DNA of 64,000 nucleotides from Brassica napus. Taxonomy: Eukaryota; Streptophyta; Magnoliopsida; Brassicales; Brassicaceae. The translations under genes were made by a program, and so were the position numbers. How positions within the stretch are numbered: position 1 is the first letter of the stretch; every line of letters starts with the position of its first letter. The notes under the pieces are model-generated. The model saw nothing but the letters and a program-made list of their open reading frames with translations, was not told the DNA's origin and made no database searches. Of this stretch, positions 20,878-31,505 are shown piece by piece. The DNA is taken from assembly GCF_020379485.1 (NCBI RefSeq), contig NC_063452.1, positions 8,101,065 through 8,165,064 on the forward strand, in the 5' to 3' direction.

Positions 20878-23502
20878 GGGGGATTCTTTTATGATCTCGA
20901 ATCCTCCCAGGTAACAGATCCTTGAAATCTTTTGGCTACCGTGTATGGTAGCTATTCCGTTGGTTGTTGGAAATTTCACGCATTGGTGATAAGTTGAAGC
21001 TACTGCTTTCATCTTATGAATCCAAGGCCTTCCGAGGATTGCGTGGAAAGGGGATGGTTTGTCGACAACTATGAAGTTGGTCATTTTCATGACTCCGCCA
21101 GCTATAATTGGGAGCTTAATTGTTCCCAATGAGGTGGCTGTTTCACCTGAGAAACCTACGAGGTTGGATTTCTGGTCGACAATTTCGTAGTCGTCTATTT
21201 CCATTCCCTTTAGTGCGTTGTAGAAAATAAGATCGACGGAGCTTCCGGTGTCGATCATGAGCTTAGGTACCTCGTACCCTGCTATATTTAATGTTATGAC
21301 AAGGGCATCGTCATGAGGTCTATCGAGGTCTAATGTCTCACTCTCCCAGAAAGAGATCTTAGTGTTAGACTCAGGCTTGGTCGGTTTGGACTGAGTGTTT
21401 GACACAGCTTTCCGTACGTGACTTTTAATAGAGTTAACGGAGTCTTGACACACATCGGACCCTCCAAGGATGTAATCGATCCTTGAGCCAGGGCTCGATT
21501 GGGGAGGTGGTTTACTCAAGAGGGCCTCGATTTGTAGGCTTTTTCCTTGTGGAAACTTTCCAAGGATCATATCGACTCTCTTTTTGGGAGCTGGGGGTGG
21601 TGAGTCTGTTTCTTTTTCAGGTGACCTCTCGCGTTTTGGAGAGCTATCTCTGGGACCTCTCTTCTGATAAGGTTGTGGCTTTTTGAGGTCCACATCTTTT
21701 ATTTCTCCGGCTGCGAATTTAGCAGCCAGTTGTCGTTGGAGGTCCCAACATTCTTCGGTTGAATGTCCCTTTCGATCGTGGTAAGAGCAATGTTTGCTCT
21801 CGTCATAACCTTTGGACCAGGGGGCTTTAGCTGTCGCGGCGACAGGTTTTTCTTCCTTGTCTTCCTCGACTACGTAAGAATGTTCTCCCTGGGTCTGATT
21901 ATTTCGGGAGCTACCTCTTTTGTGAGGTCCCTTTCCATCGGAGGCTTCGCCTTTCGGGTGACTCTGGGGTTTTCTGTGGAGCTTATCTAATGCTGCCATT
22001 TCCTCCTCCAAGGTAATGTATCTAGAGGCCTTATGGAGGGCGTCATCGATAGTTGGAGGGGGATTTAGCGTTAGCTCCGAGAAGAAACCTGATTTATACC
22101 AGAGACCTCTCCTAAGAGCCTCAATGGCTACCTGATCGTTGGGATTCGAGAGTTTAGTTCTTACTGCTCTGAACTTTTCGATGTAGACTCGCAGTGAGTC
22201 TCCCAGTCCTTGTCTGATCTTCCAGAGGTCAGCCTCAGACGCTTGTTTCAGGATGTGAGTTGAATATTGCTTCATAAAGGCGTTAGCCAATTGATCGAAA
22301 CTGTCTATAGAGTTCGGCTCGAGGCTGGAGAACCATTCGAGAGCTGTTCCGATCAGGTTTTCGGCAAATGTTCTGCAATATCCTGCATCACACTCTTCCT
22401 TTGTGAAGTGAGCTTTAACGATAGCTAATCGGAAGGCTCTTAAATAGGCCTTTGGGTCTGCGTTCCCATCGTATTCAGGAATCTTAATTTTTCGAGTATC
22501 TCTTATGTAAGAGTTGGCAATTCTATCGGTGAACGGAGTTCCACGAGTCTCCTCAATTAAGCTCTCGATTTCGGGAGCTGAGCTCGTTACCTTGTGAACT
22601 TGAGCTCCCAATTTCTGGAGAGCTGCGTGGGTTCGCTCCATGTACCTGCGAATTGCGTCAGGTCCCTCGAAGGGAAGGACATTTGGGTCATTATCAGATA
22701 CTCGGCGAGCAGGTTCCTGGTGAGACCGAGCTCGGTCGTCTTCCCAGCTAGCTGGCGAAATAGGTCGCTCATTGGTCCTTAGGCTCCGAGCGAGGTTAGT
22801 GCGGAGAGCTGCAGGATCAGCATCCGTCCTTTGGTATTCGTCTGTGCTTGGGGTTGAAACCCTAGCTTGAAACACTGAAGCTGATGTTCTGGCCCCGGAC
22901 GGTATGTTGGTTCCTGCTCCAGACCCGGAAGGAGGTGGCGGTGGAGGCAAACGGGTGCTCCCACCGGTGTTTCGATCAGGCATGGAGCTAGTTGTAGCTA
23001 CATTGCTCCCCATGGTGCTGGTGATAGGAGGGGTAAACGCAGGAGCTGTCCTAGCGCGAGGCGTTTGGAAAGCAGGTTCCTGCCCTTCTGCACCTGGGCT
23101 ATCAGGGGAGAAGTTCAGGCGCTCTCTAGGGAAGGAAGGGTCAGCTAACCGTTCATGGAAAGTGACTCCTCTTCCCTGGTGGACGGACGGTTGGGTCGTT
23201 GCGGATTGAGATCTGGTTATCTCTTCGAACTGTTGCTGCCGTTCGGCTAACTGTTGCACCGTTCGCTCGGTCTCTTGAGCTTTGTCCACTAACTGGAGCA
23301 TCATCCGACGGATCTCAGAAAGCTGATCTTCCGTTTGGTTCGGAGCGGATTGATGCGATGGGTTATTGAGGGCTGAGGACCCAGAGTTGGTCCCTCCGGA
23401 GGCTCTCGGGTTATTTGCCCCCGGAGCAGTGCGATTCGGTGAGCTATTGCTCTGGTTCGATTGATCGGGGTTAGATGGATTCGTTCCGTCTAATGGATTC
23501 AT
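20872..23502 (-). CDS. gag: Gypsy (Tat) Gag-protease polyprotein
   Basis: 876 residues from an ATG at 23502, only 55 nt after the LTR. The N-terminal third is proline/serine/asparagine-rich and disordered. A retrotransposon Gag domain follows around residues 330-470 (IKIPEYDGNADPKAYLRAF, TALEWFSSLEPNSIDSFDQL). A zinc-knuckle variant, CSYHDRKGHSTEEC, spaced C-X2-H-X4-H-X4-C, has His in place of the usual second Cys, a form seen in Tat Gags. The aspartic protease with LMIDTGSSVDLIF starts near residue 750 and ends with ILGRPWIHKM. Gag packages the RNA and the protease cleaves the polyprotein. Codon use and composition fit the neighbouring pol. Confidence 0.92.
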   Translation of the reverse strand: MNPLDGTNPSNPDQSNQSNSSPNRTAPGANNPRASGGTNSGSSALNNPSHQSAPNQTEDQLSEIRRMMLQLVDKAQETERTVQQLAERQQQFEEITRSQSATTQPSVHQGRGVTFHERLADPSFPRERLNFSPDSPGAEGQEPAFQTPRARTAPAFTPPITSTMGSNVATTSSMPDRNTGGSTRLPPPPPPSGSGAGTNIPSGARTSASVFQARVSTPSTDEYQRTDADPAALRTNLARSLRTNERPISPASWEDDRARSHQEPARRVSDNDPNVLPFEGPDAIRRYMERTHAALQKLGAQVHKVTSSAPEIESLIEETRGTPFTDRIANSYIRDTRKIKIPEYDGNADPKAYLRAFRLAIVKAHFTKEECDAGYCRTFAENLIGTALEWFSSLEPNSIDSFDQLANAFMKQYSTHILKQASEADLWKIRQGLGDSLRVYIEKFRAVRTKLSNPNDQVAIEALRRGLWYKSGFFSELTLNPPPTIDDALHKASRYITLEEEMAALDKLHRKPQSHPKGEASDGKGPHKRGSSRNNQTQGEHSYVVEEDKEEKPVAATAKAPWSKGYDESKHCSYHDRKGHSTEECWDLQRQLAAKFAAGEIKDVDLKKPQPYQKRGPRDSSPKRERSPEKETDSPPPAPKKRVDMILGKFPQGKSLQIEALLSKPPPQSSPGSRIDYILGGSDVCQDSVNSIKSHVRKAVSNTQSKPTKPESNTKISFWESETLDLDRPHDDALVITLNIAGYEVPKLMIDTGSSVDLIFYNALKGMEIDDYEIVDQKSNLVGFSGETATSLGTIKLPIIAGGVMKMTNFIVVDKPSPFHAILGRPWIHKMKAVASTYHQCVKFPTTNGIATIHGSQKISRICYLGGFEIIKESPQ

Positions 23503-23537
23503 CCTTTAAGCTTTAGAGAAAGGGATTCGATTATTTG

Positions 23538-23555
23538 TCCCCACAGACGGCGCCA
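23538..23555 (-). other. primer-binding site of the Gypsy element
   Basis: TGGCGCCGTCTGTGGGGA on the minus strand, two nt after the 5' LTR end. The TGGCGCC start (complement of a tRNA 3' CCA end) is the PBS type common in Tat/Athila elements. The exact tRNA was not determined. Confidence 0.75.
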
Positions 23556-23557
23556 AT

Positions 23558-24059
23558 TGTGAGAGACAAGGTTTCACTTCTTAGATTTAGGTTAGGTCAA
23601 GAGAGATGAATGAGAATCGTGGGCTGAATCCCGTAAATAAACTTGAAGAATGAATATGATTTTATTGATGAGTTGAAAGATGATGAATACAAAGGAATGT
23701 ATCTTGAGATGATTACTAAAGAATACGTAATGCTTTTAATCTAGTACAAAAGTTGATATATGGAAAAGAGATGGCTTGTCTTTTATCTTCTCCGTCTTTA
23801 TATAGTCTAGGTTTCGTTGGCAACCCTTCAACTGTTCTCCGAGATATTCGGCTTCAATTACGGAACTCGCTTTAGGCTCCTCTTGACCGAGTCTCTTAAG
23901 GTGTTAGCTCACTTTCTGTCGTGACCTCTGCTATGATGTCTCCCAGGTCCAGTCGTCAGCTCGGCTTTCAGCTCCCTTTGTTATGATGGGCTTATCGCAA
24001 CCCACATGCTAGCTCACGCTTATCGGTACCTCACCTGAGGGTCATATTCGGGTCCAACA
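23558..24059 (-). repeat. 5' LTR of the Gypsy element
   Basis: 502 bp with TG...CA ends. On the minus strand a TATATAAAG (23804-23796) is a plausible TATA box for the genomic RNA. Identical by eye to the LTR at 12750-13251. Confidence 0.95.
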
Positions 24060-24900
24060 GCGGTGGTGGTATTATCATTACCGGTGGGGAGGAGGTCAAC
24101 ATGAATGGCGGTGGAGAAGCAGGGAGCAACAAGTACGGTGGAGCAGTAGACTCTACCGGCAAGGCAGATCTGGTTTAGCTTTGCCTCAACGCCACGATGT
24201 CGTCGGATCTCGTAGATGAAGGGGGTTGAAAGACCACCAGAGGTGAAGAGGAAGGGCTGAACATCCACGAAGCAAATCACCACCCATACTTTAACAATCA
24301 AAAGCCAGTCCTCAAAGCTTTGATTTGCTAAGTATTGGAGAGAGACCAGCCTGGAGACGTTTTCTTCAACCAAAATCTCCACATTACTACACCAATCTTG
24401 CAGAGGTGGAGACCCGGCCCTTAAGGCTAGGTTTGGCACGTAACGATCAAGCTGCGTGTTCATGGATCTGAAGGGACGATAGGGATGCGTACTGGTTCGA
24501 TTCAGAGGTGAATGGAGTAGATCTGGCGGGACCGGTGGGTCTGGTGGCTCTGGGGAACGAGGAGGAGCGACGAGGTTCCCTGACAAGGTCCTCTCACCTA
24601 GAACGAACCGTTGTTCTGCTGAATCTACCTGACTCGAGGGTAGTAGCTTGAGCAGAGTCACACCTTCAGACAGCATGGAGCCAAACAGAGAAGAGACGCC
24701 GGAGTGAAGTGACGGAAAGGTCGGAGTGAAGTAACGGATAGACCGGAGAGAGTGGAGTCGCGGCGGTCAGAAGTGGAGCGGGCCGGAGGAGGGACACCGG
24801 AGGCAGAGGCTCATGTTGAAATCTTCGATCTAGCGGCTGCTTCGTAAGTCGTGCCTGGGAGCGTTAAGCTCTAGGGCGAACTCTGTCAGTCTTTAGAATC

Positions 24901-25455
24901 ACTAAAAAAATAAGAACATCCTTAATATAATGAATCACGTTTTTTATCTTAAAACTCTTATTTAAGAGTCGGTTCTTAGTTTTTTTAGTTAAAAGTTAAG
25001 AGACAGATTATTATATTTCGCTAAGAACTCTACTTTAATAATCCTCCAATAATCTTGCTATTAGATTGAACAATTGTGTCGAGTTGTAAAATTTAATAAC
25101 GCTTCCCACTTTCTACTTCGACTTGACTGCAATCACACATTTGCCCTTTAGCCATATATGTTTACGCACTCACACACAAACACAAACACAAGAACAGCTA
25201 AGAAACAAAAATCTAATAAAAAAGTTTTCTCTCTCTACATCATAACACGAGTTCTTGGCAGATTAAATGTTTTCTTCTTTTCTCCATATACGTGTTCATC
25301 AATGGCGTCTTCTCACTAAACCACTTGCCTATTTTTTTTGAAAGAACCCTTTTTATATTATATATATTGGCGCACATACTCTCTTACACTCTCAACGAAA
25401 GTTAACGTTTTTATTTCCACTTTTGTTGGAGACTCCGTTTCTGAAGCGATCGGCC
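24901..25455 (+). promoter_or_regulatory. upstream region and 5' leader of the KCS-like pseudogene
   Basis: AT-rich DNA containing short inverted TCTTAAAACTCTTATTTAAG-type pieces (24905-25060), perhaps an old MITE. From about 25140 there is a CACACAAACACAAACACA stretch and CT-rich leader, and TATATTATATATATTGGC at about 25355, a plausible core promoter 100 nt before the ATG. Confidence 0.4.
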
Positions 25456-26991
25456 ATGGAAGCTGCAGAGCCCGTCAATGGCGGATCGGTACAGATCCAA
25501 AACGAAAATACGTCTCGAAAGCTTCCGAATTTCTTACAGAGCGTGAACATGAAATACGTCAAGCTCGGTTACCATCACCTCATCAAACAGCTCTTCAAGC
25601 TCTGTTTGGTTCCGTTAATGGCTGTCGTGATCTCAGAGATCTCGCGTTTAACACAAGACGACTTTCACAAGCTTTGGCTTCATCTCCAGTACAATCTCGT
25701 CTCCTTCATCCTCCTCTCGGCTTTAGCCGTGTTCGGCTGCACCGTCTTCGTCATGACCGGGCCCAGATCCGTTTACCTCGTGGACTACTCTTGTTACCTC
25801 CCTCCGGAGAGCCTTCGAGTCCCGTACAAGAATTTCATGGATCACTCCAAAGTCATCGAAGACTTCAACGAGTCTTCTCTCGAGTTTCAGAGAGGAAGAT
25901 TCTCGAGAGATCGGGTTTGGGAGAAGAGACGTATCTCCCTGAGGGTTTGCACTGCATCCCTCCACGCACCACCATGGTGGCCGCGCGTGAGGAAGCAGAG
26001 CAGGTCATGTTTGGTTGTCTCGACAAACTCTTCGAGAACACCAAAATTAACCCTAGGGATATAGGTGTCTTTGGTCGTTAACTGCAGTTTGTTCAACCCG
26101 ACTCCTTCGTTATCTGTCATGATTGTTAACAAGTATAAGCTTAGAGGGAACGTCAAAAGTTTCAATCTTGGTGGGATGGGATGTAGTGCTGGTGTTATCT
26201 CCATTGACTTAGCTAAAGATATGTTGCAAGTTCATAGGAAGACCTATGCTGTTGTGGTAAGCACGGAGAACATTACTCAAAACTGGTATTTTGGGAACAA
26301 GAAGGCCATGCTGATCCCGAACTGCCTGTTTCGGGTCGGTGGGACGGCTGTTTTGCTTTCCAACAAGGCTAGTGATCGTAGGCGGTCCAAGTACATGATG
26401 GTTCATACGGTGAGGACTCATAAAGGAGCTAATGAGAAGGCTTTCAACTGTGTTTACCAAGAACAGGACGATAACGGGAAGACGGGCGTGTCTTTGTCGA
26501 AAGATCTTATGGCTATAGCTGGAGAAGCGCTTAAGGCCAACATCACTACTTTAGGTCCTTTGGTTCTTCCCATAAGCGAGCACATTCTGTTTTTCGCCAC
26601 TTTGGTTGCGAAGAAGCTGTTTAACGCTAAGATGAAGCCTTACATCCCTGATTTCAAGCTTGCATTTGATCATTTCTGTATCCATGCGGGTGGCAGAGCT
26701 ATGATTGATGAGCTTGAGAAGAATCTGGAGCTTTCTCTAACACATGTGGAGGCATCGGGGATGACGTTGCATAGATTTGGAAACACTTCGTCGAGCTCTA
26801 TCTGGTATGAGCTGGCTTATATAGAGGCCTAGGGCAGGATTAAGAAAGGGGACAGGGTTTGGCAGATTGCTTTTGGAAGTGGGTTTAAGTGTAATAGGGC
26901 GGTTTTGGTGGCACTGGACGATGTCAAGCCTTCGGTTAGTAGTCCATGGGAACACTGCATTGATCGATATCCGGTTAAGCTTGACTACTAG
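25456..26991 (+). pseudogene. KCS9: 3-ketoacyl-CoA synthase (KCS9-like), disabled
   Basis: Plant KCS enzymes condense malonyl-CoA with acyl-CoA at the ER in very-long-chain fatty acid elongation (wax, suberin, sphingolipids). The ATG at 25456 opens [20 protein letters not shown] and two N-terminal membrane spans, then [16 protein letters not shown]. Catalytic residues survive: Cys in GGMGCSAG, His in CIHAGGRA, Asn in RFGNTSSSS. Three lesions disable it: an AG duplication at about 25891-25895 (CAGAGAGG), an extra T at about 26072 (GTCTTTGG), which together restore the frame after an out-of-frame stretch of about 60 codons, and a TAG at 26830-26832 where AAG is expected. The C-terminus then continues in frame to 26991. 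Closest from memory to Arabidopsis KCS9 (At2g16280). Few lesions imply recent loss, and sequencing error in the two indels is not excluded. Confidence 0.88.
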
Positions 26992-27436
26992 TTTAATCAG
27001 AAACCACTTATCTGTTGTCACTGTGGTTAATTAGTACTAGTCTACTACTTCACTATTGTCTGCCTTATTTATTGTTTTCTGTTCCTTCTTTTTTCAATGG
27101 TTCAGTTGTTCTTTGTACTTTGCTTCTTTGGCTTTACACTCACATTGTGTTCTGTGGCATCTCAAAACGACAAATTTTTTGCATCCCTATTTGCCATACT
27201 AGTGGGAACATGAATCATAGTTTGCATACTTTGTAAGGCTCGAACAATGTTATCCTTTAAAGCTACCACAGAGAGTTTCTTTTTGAAGAAAATAACCAAA
27301 CTAGGAGTTAATTTCTGGACAAAGCAAGATAGGATGCTAATACAATCAAACCAAACTGAAGCATGTAAAAGTTGTACGCAAGATAAACAAACCGCATGGA
27401 TATCACATTCGAGCAATCACGATCTACTTTGCATTT
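26992..27436. other. KCS 3' region and intergenic DNA
   Basis: No gene recognised. The T-rich stretch at 27040-27130 is consistent with the KCS 3' UTR. The convergent F-box gene ends at 27437. Confidence 0.5.
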
Positions 27437-28712
27437 TCATTGAGGTTCTATTTCAGATTCACTTGATGAGTCATAGAAGCCGTCTGCTGGAGTCTGGATT
27501 CGGTGCATCAGAATTCCACAGGACAACAAAGACTCTCGATTTTCGCCAAACATATAGCCTCTGCATTCGGTAAAAGCATTACTGGTCTTCATGGTTTTTA
27601 ATTCAAACACAAAGATTCTCTCATGGCGGAACTTTGGTTCATTGAACACAACGGAGTTTCCTTTCATACCGGGAAGCTCTTTCGCCGAGCAGCAGAGACT
27701 CCAATCACAACCAAGAACCACCACTCGGTCCTTTATGTCATTAATGCGAACCCATCTCCTCTGGCCATCTTCTTCAAGCCTAAACAATCTAAACCACGAA
27801 TGCTTATATTCATTACAATACGTTCCTAGAGTAAATCTCTGCACCAGGAAGAGCTCATCTCCTGACACAACCAGTCTCTCATCATAAGTCTCGGGAGACA
27901 ATGTGACTGCTTGGATATCAGTAATTTGAAATGAGGGTTCGATAACAAAAACATGTCCTTGTCCACTCATATCAACAACATAAAACTTGCCTTTGAATGA
28001 AACCATATCTCGATATGCTGTAAACCTACCCTCGAGTTTAGTCCAGCCCTTGTCACAGCTTCTATACATCATTAAATCCCCCAACACTCCAGCTACTACT
28101 GCAAATTCTTTACCGTCCAAACGAAGAAACGCAACTCTCTTGGTATAACTCTCACTTCGTGTTCTATGGCGTATAGTTGTTATAGCATAGAAGTTTATCT
28201 GTATATAAAGGTTTTTTTAACTAGACTCGTTTCATAACCAGACTAACGAAGGAACAGAGTTATTCTTAGAGAAAATAAATAACTAAGGTAAAAGTAAAGC
28301 AAACCTTGTAATAATAACCCAATGGGATGATTTGAGAGTTTAGAGTGTTGAGTGTTGTCACATCTTTATATCTCCAAGCTCTATTTTGAAAAGGGCACAT
28401 CAATATCTGTTCACCTGATTCTCCGTCGGTCACTTCAATCAACAGAAAGTCAGTACCAAAGGGAGTCTGGAATCTGAAGAGGAAAACTGGAATCTTTTTA
28501 AGTATGCACTGCGTATGGCCTTCGAACCGAGGCTTGTGATTGAAAACAGGTAGAAGGCTATTAAGGCATAATCCGATCCTATAGCTCGGCCGAGGTATGG
28601 CTGATCGCCACGAGCTACAGACAGAACGGATGTGAACAATCTCAAAACATGTCTGAGAGCGACCACTGATTAGTTCCAGCAAGTCTTTTGGAAGCAACGA
28701 CCAGTCTGCCAT
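27437..28712 (-). CDS. F-box/DUF295 protein, SKIP23-like (copy 1)
   Basis: Two exons, 28712-28305 and 28198-27437, with a 106-bp intron (GTTTGC...TACAG), giving 389 residues. The F-box is at the extreme N-terminus (MADWSLLPKDLLELISGRSQ, VRSVCSSWRSAIPRPS). The DUF295/KIB-type beta-propeller-like domain fills the rest (RSCDKGWTKLEGRFTAYRDM, KFYVVDMSGQGHVFVIEPS, FRLEEDGQRRWVRI, VVLGCDWSLCCSAKELPGMK, and near the end CRGYMFGENRESLL). F-box proteins of this kind recruit substrates to SCF ubiquitin ligases through SKP1; the target is unknown. No disabling change is seen. It forms a head-to-head inverted pair with the copy at 35212 and lies tail-to-tail with the KCS pseudogene. From memory, DUF295 F-box genes also sit beside KCS9 in Arabidopsis. 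Confidence 0.85.
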
Positions 28713-28980
28713 GGTAAGATCTGGCTATATGGGAAAGAGCTAAAAACACTTGAAAACTTAAGGTGAGATGTAAGTTGAAGAAGTCTTTCTTTATGCTCTT
28801 AACCAAAGCAGAAAGTCTTTGTTTATGTTCAGTTTTTGTTGTTGCCTTTATTTGTTATTTCAGCCAATGAGGAGGTGACAGTCAAAGACTGTCGCAGAGG
28901 CTAACATTTTCTAGTAATCTTTTTTAACGCTCACACAGTTGGTATATATATAGAGAGCCTTGGCAATATCTTTGTTTCTC
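28713..28980 (-). promoter_or_regulatory. promoter and leader of F-box copy 1, shared with copy 2
   Basis: On the minus strand, blocks such as CTCATTGGCTGAAATAAC (a CCAAT-type element on the opposite strand), ACATAAACAAAGACTT and TATATATATACC are found in the same order upstream of the copy at 35212. The TATA-like block is about 230 nt before the ATG. Confidence 0.65.
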
Positions 28981-29044
28981 CTTTCATTAGTTAAAAGTAA
29001 AAGAAAAAAGTAACATGACATAGTACATATGCTCAAGTATAAAA

Positions 29045-31150
29045 TATGTCACTGAGCATATCAAAACCAACCTTTAGCTTTTATTCTCTTTTTTGAAGGA
29101 AAGATAAAGGGAAACCATACTTTTGGACCCGTATTCCGCATCCATTCGAAGAACAGCTCAAAACACGAGAAAGCAATGTCTAAGGGACGTATTCGACTTC
29201 AACCTTGGCTTCGAGCTGCGTGTAGAGACCGATAATTTAGAGATAAGGATAAGCTTGCATAGGTGGGTACGACCAAGTCAGGGAATATGCTGCTACAAGG
29301 ATACCGACATTTGCGGTAACAGGAAAGAGAGGTTCCCTGAGATTTTCGGGATTGCGATAAGGAGATATATAAGAGGAAAGCAACGAGGACAAGTATAAAA
29401 AGAGAAAGAAGGTAAGAGATGGAGGACATTCAGGATCAACTACCTACATACTCGATATCTTTAGCAAACACATAACCTTTTATTATATCTTTGTAGTTTC
29501 GATCTTATTTCCTTTAAAAAGTGTAGCTCGATATTCATCAACACTATTCATTTTCGTCAACTCGAAATTGTTTACATCGTTGTTGCTCTAAGAAAATTGT
29601 TCCCTAGTTCTTTCTTCTCTAATCTTTATATACAAACACTCTAAAATACATAGTGTGAGTTTGAAGATCCACATTTAGGCGCCGGCTGTGGGAACGAAAT
29701 AACACGCATCCTTTCTAAGAACCCGATCTAAGGTTTGTAAGCATGAAAATGGATCCATCTCTTATGGCTTTTGGAACCCCCGAACTATTCCATGATGCTA
29801 TTGATCTTACTTGATCCGAAATAAGAAACAAAACCGATACCCCTCTCACAAGCTTAGAGCAGACCGAGTCAACCATAACAAATAGAACAAGCCTTCCACA
29901 ACGGGCGTCAACGACCCCCTTTGGCACCTCATGGTCCTTCACTATGCCAATCGTCTATGCTCTCAAGTTTGGACCCAACACAATGATAGACCAAAAGAAG
30001 ACAATCCCAATACCCGAATCACTATACAAGACTGATATTGCCCTTACCATCGGTACATACCCTCGAAGAAATGGCTGATCTTTAAGGTATTCTCACCATA
30101 CCTATAGATAAATCCCAAAGTCAAGAGCTCACTCGGAGAACCATCCTCACCCGCATGGAACAAAACGGGAAAGATCTCGCAGCACATCGAGCCAAAATAC
30201 TTGAGCACCTAAGGAACAGACTTGAAGCAATAGATCGAACCCCACGCCTCAAACTCGGCTGGACTTCTCGGGAGCCTTTGGTACTCCCAAACTTCCCAAC
30301 TCCCGATCTGTACTTATGAGATCGGGTAAGCATCAGAAACAACACCCCAACATGGAATGCTCAATCGAATTTCGAGATTTAACAGGTCACACGAAGTCGA
30401 AACTAGATATCTCGAGCATGAAAGCCCACCAGCTCACTTCTCCACCAACCTAGCCATGGGATTGAATGACCCACGTCCGCAAGGGAACCTCCCAAACTTT
30501 CAAGCACCCAGTAACGCAATCCCGCCGAACCTGGCTGTGCATCCAGCTCCAACAGCTAGATTCCCGCAAAGCAAAATACGAGTTACAAATAACATCCCCC
30601 ACAATTTTGCGAATCCAAGTTCGGTGGGGGTAGATCCAAAAATTATCACCGATGTCGAATCTTTACTAAGCTACATCAAGAAAAACAATGCTGAGTTATA
30701 GAGAATTCATGTCATCATTCACATCGCAACGAGCTTCGCTCCTTACATAGACCGAGTTATAGAGGAAACCCGGTGCACCCCGTTCACAAACCGAATAGGG
30801 AGCGTACGACTGCGCAACATAGGAAAATTTTGATTTCCATAATATTCCAGGAACATAGACCCAAAGGACAACGTCGGGGCCTTCAAAAGAACTCCACCCT
30901 CCAAAAGAACTTTGTTCCCAACGTTCCATACCAAACTTAGGGAACAGCTTCCCCGTGATCCTAACTTTTACACAATCAAATGGCTGTTTTCTATTGATAC
31001 CATCTTGGCCTTCTAGAGGCAAGACAACCCACACAACTACAAAGCATATGTGATGAAATTTGAAGCCTCCACCGTAAGAAACAAGATCGAGTTAGATGAC
31101 CATGTTCCAGAGGTTTTGTAGACCTACCTTCAGTTCTCGGCTTAGACGAG
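29045..31150 (+). mobile_element. decayed Gypsy (Tat) element: LTR, PBS and gag remnant
   Basis: GGCGCCGGCTGTGGGAAC at 29678-29695 resembles the PBS of the intact Gypsy element and follows a CCACA LTR end at 29673. Upstream is a roughly 600-bp LTR-like region whose left limit is uncertain. Downstream, gag homology is split among frames: ATG at about 29742 (MDPSLMAFGTPELFHDAIDL then TGA), a coiled segment (RMEQNGKDLAAHRAKILEHL), 30357-30701 (proline-rich), and about 30715-30870 (APYIDRVIEETRCTPFTNRI), which aligns with EIESLIEETRGTPFTDRI of the intact Gag. Pol and the 3' LTR are missing. Confidence 0.7.
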
Positions 31151-31170
31151 TTAGATCGGCTATGCTTTTT

Positions 31171-31505
31171 TTATTTTCTGGTCTGAGTAGTGGGATGTTG
31201 ACGTCTTATTGGAACTGGTCTAGCTTGTTGGTGTTTCCGTGATGAAGTTGCAGATCGTTTGAGTGGTGAAGTCACATGTCGACGAAATTTCTCATGAACC
31301 TGCGTATCCGTTGCGACCTCCACAATATGTTTAGCCGGTTGGTTGATCTCTTCACCCTTCTTACGATGTTTACTTTCTTTGCTGTCCCCATTTCTGTCTT
31401 CCACTTCCTCATCTTCTTACTCCGAATTGCTGCCTGATCCTCCCTACATCGTGCCATCTCCTTCAGCTCTTCACGTAGCTCATCATGAAGAGAAACAAAC
31501 TCCAT
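31171..31505 (-). pseudogene. unidentified charged coding remnant in two frames
   Basis: Two overlapping minus-strand frames, 31505-31272 (SLHDELREELKEMARCREDQ) and 31404-31171 (EKFRRHVTSPLKRS), look like one protein broken by a frameshift. The Lys/Arg/Glu-rich composition recalls retrotransposon Gag, but I cannot assign a family. Orientation is opposite to the Gypsy remnant to its left. Confidence 0.3.

Larger units (their letters stand above)
12750..24059 (-). mobile_element. Ty3/Gypsy LTR retrotransposon, Tat lineage, apparently intact (11,310 bp)
   Basis: Bounded by two 502-bp LTRs that I read as identical, and flanked by a perfect 5-bp duplication GCGGT (12745-12749 and 24060-24064). 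Sense is the minus strand: LTR (23558-24059), PBS, gag-pro, leaky TAG, pol, a spacer, a gene in antisense, polypurine tract, LTR (12750-13251). The domain order RT, RNase H, second archaeal-type RNase H, integrase and the antisense gene near the 3' LTR are hallmarks of the Tat clade. Zero LTR differences indicate a very recent insertion, and no stop or frameshift breaks gag-pro or pol. It may still be mobile. Confidence 0.93.
12090..24676 (-). pseudogene. open reading frame interrupted by the Gypsy insertion
   Basis: Two open segments, 24676-24060 and 12744-12090, flank the Gypsy element. Counting the 5-bp duplication GCGGT once, they fit in the same frame and give an uninterrupted 423-residue frame from an ATG at 24676 to a stop at 12090 (617 + 655 = 1272 nt). 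The predicted product has a proline-rich N-terminal third (PPRSPEPPDPPVPPDLL) and a hydrophobic C-terminus (VIVLHLLLVTLSSIPPVVIF). I do not recognise the family, and the frame may belong to a repetitive unit rather than a host gene. The insertion cleanly destroys it. Confidence 0.5.
10908..24900 (-). mobile_element. retroposon-like unit (about 2.7 kb) split by the Gypsy element
   Basis: Read on the minus strand and ignoring the Gypsy insertion, the unit runs from about 24900 to an A-tract tail at 10908-10915, preceded by TTAATGATATTAACTGAATG and a GACAAAAAAAA end like those of the LINE tails elsewhere in this window. It contains a 423-codon open frame (next entry) and GC-richer DNA than the flanks. 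No reverse transcriptase is seen. The orientation and tail suggest a non-autonomous poly(A) retroposon. No convincing target-site duplication was found, so both limits are approximate. Confidence 0.4.

Noticed and set aside
24905..25060. Possible MITE with TTAAGAACATCC/GGTTCTTAG pieces
   Set aside because: Inverted pieces are short and no clear terminal repeats or duplication could be set.
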